Positions 52,497 to 60,499 of a DNA stretch of 64,000 bases are shown here, piece by piece (positions within the stretch are counted from its first letter, which is position 1; every line of letters begins with the position of its first letter). Origin of the DNA: Oscillospiraceae bacterium (GTDB taxonomy: Bacteria; Bacillota; Clostridia; Oscillospirales; Oscillospiraceae); contig JAFZRS010000021.1 of assembly GCA_017619715.1 (NCBI GenBank), positions 25,603 through 89,602 on the forward strand, in the 5' to 3' direction. The notes below the pieces were generated by a model, which was not told where the DNA came from, did no database searches, and was given only the letters and a program-made list of their open reading frames with translations. The translations under genes and the position numbers were made by a program.

Positions 52497-53975
52497 TCAG
52501 GGACGGTCGGGACTGCCTCCCATATGACCGCCCATCATACCGCCCATGTTGCCGCCCATCATGCCGCCGCCCATGCCGCGCACGTCGGAGTAGTACAGCC
52601 CCGCGGAGAAATCCGCCGTAGCGGAGCTGTTGCCGGCACTGAGCGTGTAGCTGTTCCCCTCTTTCAGATCGGGAGAGGAGTACACCACGCATTGAAAGCT
52701 CTTGGTGGCGGTGAAGGTAAATCCGTCGGAGACGGTGATGGTATCCCCGGCAGAGCCGGACAGGTTCACCAGCGCGGCGCACTGGGTGCCGCTGTCGAAA
52801 TTGATCGCCATGTCGGCGGTGCCGATAGCAAGCACCGTGCCGCCGGTGACGGACGCTACACAGCCGTTGCCGTCGCCCTTATCCAGTGCGCCGTTACCGC
52901 CGTTGGTGGGACCTTCCACAATCACCGTGCCGCCGGTTATATACAGTGAACCGTTGGAATCCAGCCCGTCGCCGGAGGCGTTGACGTAGATGTTGCCGCC
53001 GGAGATGGTCAGCGTGCCGGTGGAGGATCCCCATGGATTCTTCTCGGTTGAAGTGGTATCGGAGCCGCCGGCGGCATTGATGCCGTCGTCGTCGGCTGTC
53101 ACGGAGATGTTGCCGCCGCTGATCTCCACGGTAAGCGCCTCCAAGCCCTCATAGGATTTGGAAACGGTCACCTCACCGCCGGAGATAGACAGCGTAGACT
53201 CGGCGTGAATACCGTCGTCGCCGGAGGAGATGGTGAGGCTGCCGGACTCCATGCGGAAATAGCCGTTTCCGTCGTCGTTTTCCACATGCACGCCGTCGTG
53301 ACCGGCGGAGATTGTGATATCGCCGCCGCCGATGCGCACCGAATTGTGAGCTTTGATGCCGGCAGAGGAGGCGTCAATCACCACCGTTGCGCCGGTAATC
53401 TTCACATCGTCATTTCCCACAATGCCGTGGGCGGCGGAGGTGATGGTCAGCGTGCCGCTGCCGTTGACGGTCAGATCGTCCCGGGCGTAAATGGTACCGT
53501 CCACAGTGCCGGCAAGACCGGTGGAGGTGAGCGTATTGTCGCCTACGCACTGGATAATCACCTTGTCACAGGCGTCGATCCGGATGCAGGCGTCCGCCGA
53601 TACCATGGTCACGCCGTCGAGTATCAGATAGACGTTGCCGGATTCAGTCGTGTCGTTGATCGCAATGGTCACGCCGTCGCTCTCTCCGCTGACGCGGTAG
53701 ATCCCCTTGGAGGTAATGGTGACCTCCCTGCCGGAAGTCCCCCGGGTGGTATCGGAGATTGTTCCTGTTTTGCCGGAGAGAGTAATGGTTGCGTCCGGTG
53801 TTTCGTTCGTCACGTCCTTGTAGTCGCCGTCGGCAAAAGTGTCTTTTGAGGTGCTCGTCTCGTCCGATGTCTGAACGGACGGCTCATGGGCGTCAGAATT
53901 GCCGGTGCCGCCGCACCCTGCCAGCGTAAAAGCCATGCACAGGGCAAGCAGGATACAGATCCGTTTCTTTTTCAT
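52497..53975 (-). CDS. Cthe_2159-type carbohydrate-binding beta-helix lipoprotein
   Basis: A 492-residue lipoprotein: lipobox LAGC with cysteine 21, a Thr/Ser/Asp-rich linker (about 25-60), then a long right-handed beta-helix. Repeats such as GSGTLTITSAAHGIVG, GGGDITISAGHDGVHV and SGDDGIHAESTLSISGG recur about every 20-25 residues to about 430. The fold matches the Cthe_2159 family, whose founder binds cellulose/acidic sugars (known). The last 25 residues are Gly/Met-rich (MGGGMM, MGGNMGG, MMGGHMGG), which could bind metal. It is the last gene of the VTC-DUF4956 cluster, 15 bp downstream. Confidence 0.85.
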   Translation of the reverse strand: MKKKRICILLALCMAFTLAGCGGTGNSDAHEPSVQTSDETSTSKDTFADGDYKDVTNETPDATITLSGKTGTISDTTRGTSGREVTITSKGIYRVSGESDGVTIAINDTTESGNVYLILDGVTMVSADACIRIDACDKVIIQCVGDNTLTSTGLAGTVDGTIYARDDLTVNGSGTLTITSAAHGIVGNDDVKITGATVVIDASSAGIKAHNSVRIGGGDITISAGHDGVHVENDDGNGYFRMESGSLTISSGDDGIHAESTLSISGGEVTVSKSYEGLEALTVEISGGNISVTADDDGINAAGGSDTTSTEKNPWGSSTGTLTISGGNIYVNASGDGLDSNGSLYITGGTVIVEGPTNGGNGALDKGDGNGCVASVTGGTVLAIGTADMAINFDSGTQCAALVNLSGSAGDTITVSDGFTFTATKSFQCVVYSSPDLKEGNSYTLSAGNSSATADFSAGLYYSDVRGMGGGMMGGNMGGMMGGHMGGSPDRP

Positions 53976-53990
53976 GGTGTCGTCCTCCTC

Positions 53991-54662
53991 TTATAAGTGG
54001 TTTTCCATGTCTACGTAGGGCAAAAGGGAAATCTCCAGATTGCCGTTTCTGGTGCGCAGCTCGTCGATCAGCGCCTTTTCCTGCAGGGGATCCTTTATGC
54101 GCACCTTATAGGACAGGCGAAACAGCGAACCCATCGCCGTGGTCTTCACGCCTACGCTCTCGGTGCGTGCGCAGTAGCGCGCAAAGACGTCGTCAAATAC
54201 GCCGGCGTAGTCCAGCGATTCGGGAATGGTGATCTTCAGCAGCTTATCCTCGGTCTTGTTCTTATGCTCGAAGATGGGGAGGGTAGAGAGCAGACAGAAG
54301 AGTGCCGCCAGACCCAGCAGCATCACCACGCCGTAGGCGAGATACCCCATGCCAAAGGCAATGCCCGCGCCCATGGCAATCAGAATGGAGGCGATCTCGT
54401 CGGCGCTGCCCTGTGCGCTGCGGAAGCGGATCAACGCGAACGCACCGCCGATGGCGACGCCTGCGCCGATGTTGCCGCTGACGAAGGTGATGACCGTAGC
54501 CACCACGAATGGAATCATGGCGTTAACAGTGAAGAAACGCCGCGTGGAGCGGATACGGAAGGACATGAGCCAGGCAAACAGTATGCCGGAGATAAGCGCT
54601 GTCGCCGCCATGGTAAAAAATTCGCCCGCGGTGACGGAGGTGGAATAAATGGAGTCAAACAT
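53991..54662 (-). CDS. DUF4956 family membrane protein
   Basis: A 223-residue protein with four predicted helices at about 12-35, 44-63, 65-85 and 95-130, then a cytoplasmic domain of about 90 residues (ITIPESLDYAGVFDDVFARY, then SLFRLSYKVRIKD). The GAGVAIGGAFALIRFRSAQGSADEIA motif (near 65-90, quoted in part) resembles the MgtC-type membrane fold seen in DUF4956. No activity is known to me. It begins 6 bp after the VTC-domain gene. Confidence 0.85.
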   Translation of the reverse strand: MFDSIYSTSVTAGEFFTMAATALISGILFAWLMSFRIRSTRRFFTVNAMIPFVVATVITFVSGNIGAGVAIGGAFALIRFRSAQGSADEIASILIAMGAGIAFGMGYLAYGVVMLLGLAALFCLLSTLPIFEHKNKTEDKLLKITIPESLDYAGVFDDVFARYCARTESVGVKTTAMGSLFRLSYKVRIKDPLQEKALIDELRTRNGNLEISLLPYVDMENHL

Positions 54663-54668
54663 AGCAAT

Positions 54669-55373
54669 TTATCCTTTCTGTATGGTTGCAGTCAGTTTTT
54701 GTCTGTATGCCTCACCGTACTTGGAGAAGCTGGTTTTGCGAATCTGTCCTGCGTCTAAAAGCTTTGTCAGCCATAAAGGGACGGACTGCTGTACCTTGAT
54801 CTCCAAAATGGCGTATCCCTCCGGCAGGAGAGGAATGCCGTCCATGGAGGAGGTCAGATCCAGCGGATCGAGCCGGTAGCGGGGACGGTAGTCGACAGTC
54901 AGCCGCACGTCGCCCTCCGGCTCACGGTACGCCTCCCGGTCATAGAGAATGAGACAGGCGGGAGTAAGGGTGCGGTAGCAGTCCCGGAAGTAGGTAATCT
55001 CCCGACCGATCTGATCGCCGGAGCAGCTGCCGCCGCCGAAGAATTGCTGCACCTGCGCAACCGTACTCTGCACACGCCGCTTATAGACGATCCCGTGAGC
55101 TTTGCGCTTCAATTCCAGAAAAACCGGAGAGGAGGCGGTTGCCAAGCCATAGGAGCGCAGGCGTATTTTTTCTTTATAGGGCGTGTGCTCCATGGAAGCG
55201 CGGATCAGCCGATGATCCGGCGTGTCGTAGTAGAGGGAGGCGATGGAGGTGCGCCCGTATTCGTCCATCGTCATATGACCTGCCAGCTCCTGCTTTACAT
55301 ACGCGGTCTGTCGCGCGTCAATTAGATATTTCAGCTCATAGCGCTGCATCACCGCGACCGGTTGGGCGACCAT
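54669..55373 (-). CDS. VTC domain-containing protein (polyphosphate polymerase-like)
   Basis: A 234-residue cytoplasmic protein with the VTC tunnel fold. Basic residues that line the tunnel are in RYELKYLI (near 10-17), the YYDTPDHRLIR block, EKIRLRSYG, FLELKRKAHGIVYKRR and DYRPRYR; an acidic metal site is likely in AILEIKVQ near 205. In yeast the fold makes polyphosphate from ATP at a membrane. Bacterial single-domain forms near DUF4956 genes are not characterised, as far as I know. The ATG at 55373 has AAGGAG eight bases upstream. Confidence 0.87.
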   Translation of the reverse strand: MVAQPVAVMQRYELKYLIDARQTAYVKQELAGHMTMDEYGRTSIASLYYDTPDHRLIRASMEHTPYKEKIRLRSYGLATASSPVFLELKRKAHGIVYKRRVQSTVAQVQQFFGGGSCSGDQIGREITYFRDCYRTLTPACLILYDREAYREPEGDVRLTVDYRPRYRLDPLDLTSSMDGIPLLPEGYAILEIKVQQSVPLWLTKLLDAGQIRKTSFSKYGEAYRQKLTATIQKG

Positions 55374-55432
55374 ATGCACCACTCCTTTCTCCCGGTTTGC
55401 CCTGCTCTATGGTGATACGATATCGCACGAAA

Positions 55433-55449
55433 CTTAAATGGTACTTAAA
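55433..55449 (-). promoter_or_regulatory. Direct repeat with 11-bp period before the VTC cluster (OmpR/PhoP-type site)
   Basis: TTTAAG occurs twice on the minus strand (complement of CTTAAA at 55433-55438 and 55444-55449), 11 bp apart from start to start. Such spacing is used by OmpR/PhoB/PhoP-family response regulators. No standard -35 box is seen; a possible -10 lies between 55411 and 55425. Confidence 0.4.
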
Positions 55450-55455
55450 AAGAAT

Positions 55456-55480
55456 AAAAAAATCCGCCCACAGGGGCGGA
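55456..55480 (-). terminator. Terminator of spmA-spmB
   Basis: Perfect 7-base arms (55463-55469 and 55474-55480) with a 4-nt loop, followed on the minus strand by seven T. Confidence 0.85.
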
Positions 55481-55499
55481 GGTGGAGAAAACAGTATTA

Positions 55500-56024
55500 T
55501 TATGCCGCGCCGAAGAACCATCGAACCGTCAGCGCGGCGGCGATAAAGCCGGTCAGATCGGCGGTCAACGCGGCGGGAACGGTATAGCGTGTGCGGCGGA
55601 TTCCCGCCGCGCCGAAATAGACGGCGACGGTGTAAAAGGTGGTCTCCGTAGCCCCGAGCATCACGGCGGACACCCTGCCGATGTAGGAATCCGGTCCGTG
55701 GTGCGCCATCAGCTCGCTTGCCACCGCCAGCGCGCCGGAACCGCTCATGGGACGGATCAGGAGAATAGGCATCGTTTCCGGCGGAATGCCCACCGCCTGC
55801 AGCACCGGCGAAAGAAACGATGTCAGCGCGTCCAGCGCACCGCTGGCACGAAACATGGACACGGCGGTAAGCAGCGCCACCAGAGAGGGAAAGACGCGCA
55901 CCAGCGTGGATAGTCCCTCGCCCGCGCCGGAGGTAAGTGCGGCGTAGACGTCTACCCGTTTTGCCAGCGCGAATGATGCCAGCGCCGCCAGCAGTACGGG
56001 AACAATGTAGGAGGTCACGACCAT
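55500..56024 (-). CDS. spmB: Spore maturation protein B
   Basis: A 174-residue membrane protein of the nucleoside-recognition (Gate) superfamily. The RPMSGSGALAV motif (near 91-101) and the GATETTFYTVAVYFGAAGIRRTRY region (near 125-148, quoted in part) are typical. In Bacillus SpmA and SpmB help dehydrate the spore core. It starts one base after the spmA stop and is the last gene before a terminator. Confidence 0.93.
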   Translation of the reverse strand: MVVTSYIVPVLLAALASFALAKRVDVYAALTSGAGEGLSTLVRVFPSLVALLTAVSMFRASGALDALTSFLSPVLQAVGIPPETMPILLIRPMSGSGALAVASELMAHHGPDSYIGRVSAVMLGATETTFYTVAVYFGAAGIRRTRYTVPAALTADLTGFIAAALTVRWFFGAA

Positions 56025-56025
56025 G

Positions 56026-56604
56026 TCAGTCCCTCCATAAGCGCCCCATCAGCCACGCCGCCAAAAGCCCCAAACCCACTGACATCACAGACGTGAGCCA
56101 GACGGCGGGGAGGATATCAAAAGGCGCGGCGCTGCCGCAGGCGGCGCGAATGCCCGCCACGGTAGTGGGCAGGAGCTGAATGGAGGCGGTGTTCAGCACT
56201 ACCAGACGGCACAGCTCATCACTGGCAACCCCTTCACACCCCGCCGCCATGCGCCTTGCGGCACGAATTCCCAGCGGCGTGGCGGCATTGCCCAATCCCA
56301 GCAAATTGGCGGAGAGATTGGCGGATACCGCCGAGAGCGTCTGTGAATCCCGGCTGGCGCGGGGGAGAAGGTGCCTTAGTAACGGACGAAACAGCGCCGC
56401 CAGCCTTTGGGAAAGACCGCACCGGTCCATCAGCTCCATTACACCCGTCCACAAACACAGTACTCCCGCCATGCCGATCGCCAGTTCTACTGCCGACGCC
56501 GCGCCGTCCATTGCCGCGCGGCTCACCTCGCCCATGGTGCCGTTTATCAGCGCAAACACCACCGACACGGACACCAGTACCGTCCAAACCCATGCCATTG
56601 CCAC
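56026..56604 (-). CDS. spmA: Spore maturation protein A
   Basis: A 192-residue Gate-superfamily membrane protein. The ANLSANLLGLGNAATPLGIRAAR segment (near 96-118, quoted in part) is the SpmA hallmark, and VVLNTASIQLLPTT (near 139-152) follows. The start is GTG at 56604 with GGGAGG nine bases upstream. The spacer before it contains CATATGAT, which is like sporulation-sigma -10 boxes, but a matching -35 is not clear. Confidence 0.93.
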   Translation of the reverse strand: MAMAWVWTVLVSVSVVFALINGTMGEVSRAAMDGAASAVELAIGMAGVLCLWTGVMELMDRCGLSQRLAALFRPLLRHLLPRASRDSQTLSAVSANLSANLLGLGNAATPLGIRAARRMAAGCEGVASDELCRLVVLNTASIQLLPTTVAGIRAACGSAAPFDILPAVWLTSVMSVGLGLLAAWLMGRLWRD

Positions 56605-56701
56605 GCCTTTGCGCCTCCCTTTCTTTTTTGAACGGGTATCATATGAAGATTATATGAGCTGTGACGGAGAACATGCCCGGGAATCTTCCACTGGGCGACG
56701 G

Positions 56702-56731
56702 CAAAAAGAGTCCGGCTTTCGTCAGCCGGAC
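56702..56731 (-). terminator. Terminator of trmN6-rsmI
   Basis: Eight-base perfect arms (56710-56717 and 56724-56731) with a 6-nt loop, followed on the minus strand by TCTTTTTGC. Confidence 0.82.
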
Positions 56732-56748
56732 GCTTAACTATGTGTTGA

Positions 56749-57576
56749 TTAGTGCCGCAAAACGGCGTCATACAGTTCGTTGCGATTCAGGCCCGTGGTA
56801 TCGGACACCTGCCGCACCGCGTCTTTCATGCGAAGACCATCTTCTCTCCGGCGCAGTACCATCTCCACACCTTCGTCCAGCGTGACGGTTGCCTGTGCAG
56901 TCGGCTCCGCCCCTGCCACCACCAGTACGTATTCGCCCCGCGGCTCACGCTGGCTGTACAGCTCCGCCGCCTCCGCCAGCGTGGTGCGCACGGTCTCCTC
57001 ATGGAGCTTGGTCAGCTCCCGGCACAGCGCCACCTTCCGCTCGCCCAACAGCTCCGCCATGTCGTTAAGCGTGGCGCGCAGACGGTGGGGCGCTTCGTGG
57101 AATACCATGGTGCGCGTCTCGTTTGCCAGAGCCGCCAGTTGACCGCGCCGCTCGGCGCGGTTGGCGCTCAAAAAGCCCTCAAAGGTAAACCGCCTCGTGG
57201 GCAGACCCGATACCGCCAGCGCTGTAATGGCGGCACAGCAGCCGGGGATACTCTGTACCTCCACACCGGCATCAGCGCATAATCGTACCAGATCCTCACC
57301 CGGATCACTGATAGCAGGCGTGCCGGCGTCAGTCACCAGCGCACAGCTCTCACCGCCGATCAACCGTTCCAATATCGCCGACCCGGCGGCGGCGCGGTTA
57401 TGTTCATGGTAGCTGACAAGGGGTTTTCTGATCTCAAAATGGTTTAGAAGCTTTGCACACACGCGGGTGTCCTCGGCGGCAATGAAATCGACGATGCGCA
57501 GCGTCTGCACCGTGCGGGGGGAAAAGTCGCCTAAATTGCCGATGGGCGTGGCGACCAGATACAGTATGCCTGCCAT
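56749..57576 (-). CDS. rsmI: 16S rRNA (cytidine-2'-O)-methyltransferase RsmI
   Basis: A 275-residue SAM-dependent methyltransferase of the tetrapyrrole-methylase fold that modifies C1402 of 16S rRNA. Motifs: LYLVATPIGNLGD (5-17), AEDTRV (near 34), VSYHEHN, LVTDAGTPAISDPG (near 80-93) and the EAPHRL segment. The start at 57576 is preceded by AGGAG; the long frame before it is a shadow of the upstream gene. It starts 10 bp after trmN6. Confidence 0.95.
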   Translation of the reverse strand: MAGILYLVATPIGNLGDFSPRTVQTLRIVDFIAAEDTRVCAKLLNHFEIRKPLVSYHEHNRAAAGSAILERLIGGESCALVTDAGTPAISDPGEDLVRLCADAGVEVQSIPGCCAAITALAVSGLPTRRFTFEGFLSANRAERRGQLAALANETRTMVFHEAPHRLRATLNDMAELLGERKVALCRELTKLHEETVRTTLAEAAELYSQREPRGEYVLVVAGAEPTAQATVTLDEGVEMVLRRREDGLRMKDAVRQVSDTTGLNRNELYDAVLRH

Positions 57577-57586
57577 AGAACTTCTC

Positions 57587-58315
57587 CTATCTATCCTTGA
57601 AATAGATGCGCCGACTCTCCTCCGTTTCCTGTCCGTCGGCAGATCGGAGCAGGAGGGTCGGTTCTGCCGTAAGACCCGTATGACCGTCTTTCCGACATTC
57701 CAGCAACAAAAGAGACGGCACGGCGGCGGCGCTGTATTGCACCAGCCGGAAGCGTTTGGGTTCCAGCTGGTATTTCTGCACCAGTCCAAAAAGCTCCGCC
57801 ATACGGTCGGGACGCAATACCAGGGAAAAACGTCCGCCGCTGCGAAGAAGGCGGGCGGCGGCGGCACATACGTCTGCGAGCGTACATAAAACCTCCGACC
57901 GGGCGGCGCCGCGCGATCCGTCCGGCGAGACAAGTCCGCTGCCCGCGGCAAAATAAGGGGGATTGGATACCACCGCGTCAAAAGAACCGGCAGGAGGAAG
58001 TTGTTCTGTCCGGCGCAGATCCGCCTCATAGGGGATCAGCCGCCCGGCGAGTCCGTTTTCCTCCGCCGTCCGCTGTGTCAGGCGGCAGGCGGCGCGTTGG
58101 ATCTCCACGCCCACCACGGTCAGCTCCGGCTGTCGCGCCAGCAGGAGAAGCCCCAGCAGTCCCGTACCCGCTCCCAGATCGCAGATCCGTTCACCCCGGC
58201 GTGTGCGGACAAAATCACCCAGCAGGAAAGTGTCGGTGGACGGCTGAAAGAGCGCATCGTCATAGAAAAACTGCGGTCCATCGGCCCACAGACGATCCGT
58301 TTGCTCCACGTTCAC
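57587..58315 (-). CDS. trmN6: tRNA1(Val) (adenine-N6)-methyltransferase family protein
   Basis: A 242-residue SAM-dependent N6-adenine methyltransferase. The SAM motif is CDLGAGTGLLGL (near 45-56) and the catalytic motif NPPYF (near 117-121). The family (YfiC/TrmN6, YabB in Bacillus) methylates A37 of tRNA-Val in E. coli. The next gene is rsmI, an order also found in Bacillus (yabB ... yabC). AAAGGAGGGG precedes the ATG. Confidence 0.9.
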   Translation of the reverse strand: MNVEQTDRLWADGPQFFYDDALFQPSTDTFLLGDFVRTRRGERICDLGAGTGLLGLLLLARQPELTVVGVEIQRAACRLTQRTAEENGLAGRLIPYEADLRRTEQLPPAGSFDAVVSNPPYFAAGSGLVSPDGSRGAARSEVLCTLADVCAAAARLLRSGGRFSLVLRPDRMAELFGLVQKYQLEPKRFRLVQYSAAAVPSLLLLECRKDGHTGLTAEPTLLLRSADGQETEESRRIYFKDR

Positions 58316-58383
58316 CCCTCCTTTATTTCTATTGTAGCATACCGCCGCCCAAAAGAAAAGCGCGCACGGGCAGAGGCATAAAG

Positions 58384-58410
58384 AAACACCTGCCGGATCG
58401 GCAGGTGTTT
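58384..58410 (-). terminator. Terminator of the ferredoxin gene
   Basis: Perfect 11-base arms (58384-58394 and 58400-58410) with a 5-nt loop; on the minus strand the arm ends in TTTCTTT. Confidence 0.75.
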
Positions 58411-58433
58411 TACGTTTCCAAGCCCGAAGATAA

Positions 58434-58622
<189 letters not shown>

Positions 58623-58638
58623 TCAGGATTCTGACCCT

Positions 58639-58666
58639 ATTCTAACATGGGTTTTTAAAAAATCAA
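58639..58666 (-). promoter_or_regulatory. Sigma-A promoter of the ferredoxin gene
   Basis: TTGATT (58661-58666) and TAGAAT (58639-58644) on the minus strand, 16-bp spacer. Confidence 0.62.
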
Positions 58667-58734
58667 GTACTGAATGAGAAAAAAACAAGAGAAAAAATGA
58701 CAATTTACAAGTTAATCACAACTAACTCCACGGT

Positions 58735-58763
58735 TTGACAGCGCAGACGCCGTGTGCTACAAT
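58735..58763 (+). promoter_or_regulatory. Sigma-A promoter of the MFS transporter gene
   Basis: TTGACA (58735-58740, perfect) and TACAAT (58758-58763), 17-bp spacer. The leader to the chosen ATG is about 90 nt. Confidence 0.72.
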
Positions 58764-58858
58764 GCCCAGTGATGCGGAAAGGGCAGACGCCGCGGTATCT
58801 GCTCTCTGCAAAGATTGCATATGTTTTTGTGCAGAAAAAGGTCGAACAGGGAATTTCT

Positions 58859-60118
58859 ATGGAACAGCAGCCGAAAAAAGTGCATAATCCCCTGTGGACG
58901 AAGGATTTTACCATCATCACAGTGGGTACGGTGATCTCCATGCTGGGCAGCACGCTCTCCGGCTTTGCCATGAGCCTGCTGGTGCTGGATTATACCGGCT
59001 CCACGTTTTTGTTCGCCCTCTATAACGTGCTGTATTTTCTCCCGCACACGATCGTCCCGGCGCTGTGCGGTCCGTTTCTGGATCGCTTTTCCCGGCGTAA
59101 AACCATTTACGTGTTGGATTTCATCACGGCGTTCGTTTATGTGGCGGCGGCGCTGGTGTTTGTGGGCGGCTATTTCAGCTTTCCGGTGCTGGCACTATTT
59201 TGTGTTGTCATCGGGACCATCGGCAGCGTGTACGGCGTGGCGTACGACAGCTTTTATCCCCTGCTCATCACCGAGGGGAACTATTCCAAGGCGTATTCCG
59301 TTGCCAGTACGCTGGAAACGCTGACCATGGTGATGATGCCGGTCTCCACGTTTCTCTATAAAGAGTTCGGCATTGTGCCGCTGTTTGTAGCGGACGCGGT
59401 GACGTATCTGATTGCCGCCGTGATGGAGACACAGATCAGCGCCGAGGAGCACTACGTCGCCAAACAACAGCAAAATAGAACCGAACAGCGCATGACCCGC
59501 CAGATGGTGACGGATTTTAAAGAGGGCATGCGGTATCTCTGGAGCGAGAAGGGTCTGCTGGCGGTAGCGATCTATTTTTGTGCCTCCGCCTTTGCCGGCG
59601 GCGTGACGCAGACGGTGGATCTGCCCTATTTCAAGAAGGCGTTTTCCGGCGGCGAGTATATTTTCACACTGGTTTGGGGCATGGCGTCGGTGGGACGCGC
59701 CATCGGCGGCATGGTGCACTATAAATTCCGCATCCCCCGGGAGAAAAAGTTTGCGGTGGCACTGACGGTGTACGTGGTGATCTCCGCGCTGGAAGGGACG
59801 TACCTCTACTGTCCCATCCCGGCGATGATGGTGATGTGCTTCCTCACGGGACTGGGCGGCGTTACCTCCTATAATATCCGCATTGCCGGCACACAGCGCT
59901 ACGTGCCGGACGAGAAGAAGGGACGCTTCAACGGCGCCTTCGGCACCATCAACATGGCGGGTATGGTGGCAGGTCAGCTCATTGCCGGCGCGCTGGCGGA
60001 GGTGCTGCCGATCCGCGGCATCGTCAGCGCGGTCATGGCGCTGACCGTCGTGGTGGCGGTCACAGTCATCGGCGGCAATAAAACCGCCGTGTCAAAGATT
60101 TATAATACAGAGGATTGA
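58859..60118 (+). CDS. MFS transporter
   Basis: A 419-residue protein with twelve predicted helices, of the major facilitator superfamily. The loop between helices 2 and 3 has DRFSRRKTIYVLD (near 76-88), the MFS-specific signature; the middle loop is at about 190-220 (EEHYVAKQQQNRTEQRMTRQ, hydrophilic). It resembles macrolide-efflux-like MFS_3 proteins. The cargo is unknown. The ATG at 58859 has only a weak AGGGAA site; a start further upstream would add about 35 residues not part of the fold. Confidence 0.85.
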   Translation: MEQQPKKVHNPLWTKDFTIITVGTVISMLGSTLSGFAMSLLVLDYTGSTFLFALYNVLYFLPHTIVPALCGPFLDRFSRRKTIYVLDFITAFVYVAAALVFVGGYFSFPVLALFCVVIGTIGSVYGVAYDSFYPLLITEGNYSKAYSVASTLETLTMVMMPVSTFLYKEFGIVPLFVADAVTYLIAAVMETQISAEEHYVAKQQQNRTEQRMTRQMVTDFKEGMRYLWSEKGLLAVAIYFCASAFAGGVTQTVDLPYFKKAFSGGEYIFTLVWGMASVGRAIGGMVHYKFRIPREKKFAVALTVYVVISALEGTYLYCPIPAMMVMCFLTGLGGVTSYNIRIAGTQRYVPDEKKGRFNGAFGTINMAGMVAGQLIAGALAEVLPIRGIVSAVMALTVVVAVTVIGGNKTAVSKIYNTED

Positions 60119-60134
60119 AGACGGTAAACAATAC

Positions 60135-60164
60135 AGCACCCCGGCGTTTTCACGCCGGGGTGCT
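60135..60164. terminator. Terminator between the MFS and XRE genes
   Basis: Perfect 12-base GC-rich arms (60135-60146 and 60153-60164) with a 6-nt loop; a weak CGTTTC tail follows on the plus strand. Confidence 0.75.
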
Positions 60165-60178
60165 CGTTTCAATCCTAC

Positions 60179-60394
60179 TCACTTTTCCAAAGAGACATTA
60201 TCTTCTTCATACTCCATAATGTCAGCCACATTGCATTGTAGAATGGCGCAAAGCATGTTGATCGTATGGGTGGATACGTTTTTGCCGCGTCGCAGCGCAT
60301 GATAGTTTGAAATGGGAAATCCCATTTTTGCCAGCTTATAAGAGGTGATTCCCTTTTCTTTCATTGTCTGAAACAGCGGCGCATAGCTAATCAT
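60179..60394 (-). CDS. Small XRE-family transcriptional regulator
   Basis: A 71-residue Cro/C1-type helix-turn-helix protein: PLFQTMKEKGITSYKLAKMG, recognition helix near ISNYHALRRGKN and THTINMLCAILQCNVADIM. It resembles the regulator at 39123 in length and layout. GGAGGTGAGC precedes the ATG. It is divergent from the broken SLOG gene, and the shared spacer has a 7-bp inverted repeat, so it probably controls itself and that gene (inference). Confidence 0.85.
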   Translation of the reverse strand: MISYAPLFQTMKEKGITSYKLAKMGFPISNYHALRRGKNVSTHTINMLCAILQCNVADIMEYEEDNVSLEK

Positions 60395-60432
60395 ATGCTC
60401 ACCTCCACAAATCGTTTTAAGTATAGTTTGTG

Positions 60433-60466
60433 TATGTGAGTTTGAATATGTACGATAAATCACATA
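60433..60466. promoter_or_regulatory. Inverted repeat in the divergent XRE-SLOG spacer (candidate operator)
   Basis: TATGTGA (60433-60439) and its exact complement TCACATA (60460-60466) are 20 bp apart. They overlap the -35 regions of both divergent promoters, a place where a repressor dimer could block both. Confidence 0.4.
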
Positions 60467-60470
60467 TAAT
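60442..60470 (+). promoter_or_regulatory. Sigma-A promoter of the SLOG-family gene
   Basis: TTGAAT (60442-60447) and TATAAT (60465-60470), 17-bp spacer. A divergent TATACT (60420-60425, minus strand) would serve the XRE gene. Confidence 0.65.
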
Positions 60471-60499
60471 AGGCGCAGATACAGAAGGAGTGTGACGGA

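Noticed and set aside
52497..52620. MGGG/MMGG repeats near the end of the beta-helix gene considered as a separate repeat element or CRISPR
   Set aside because: The repeats are short, in frame and imperfect, without unique spacers; they encode a Gly/Met-rich tail.
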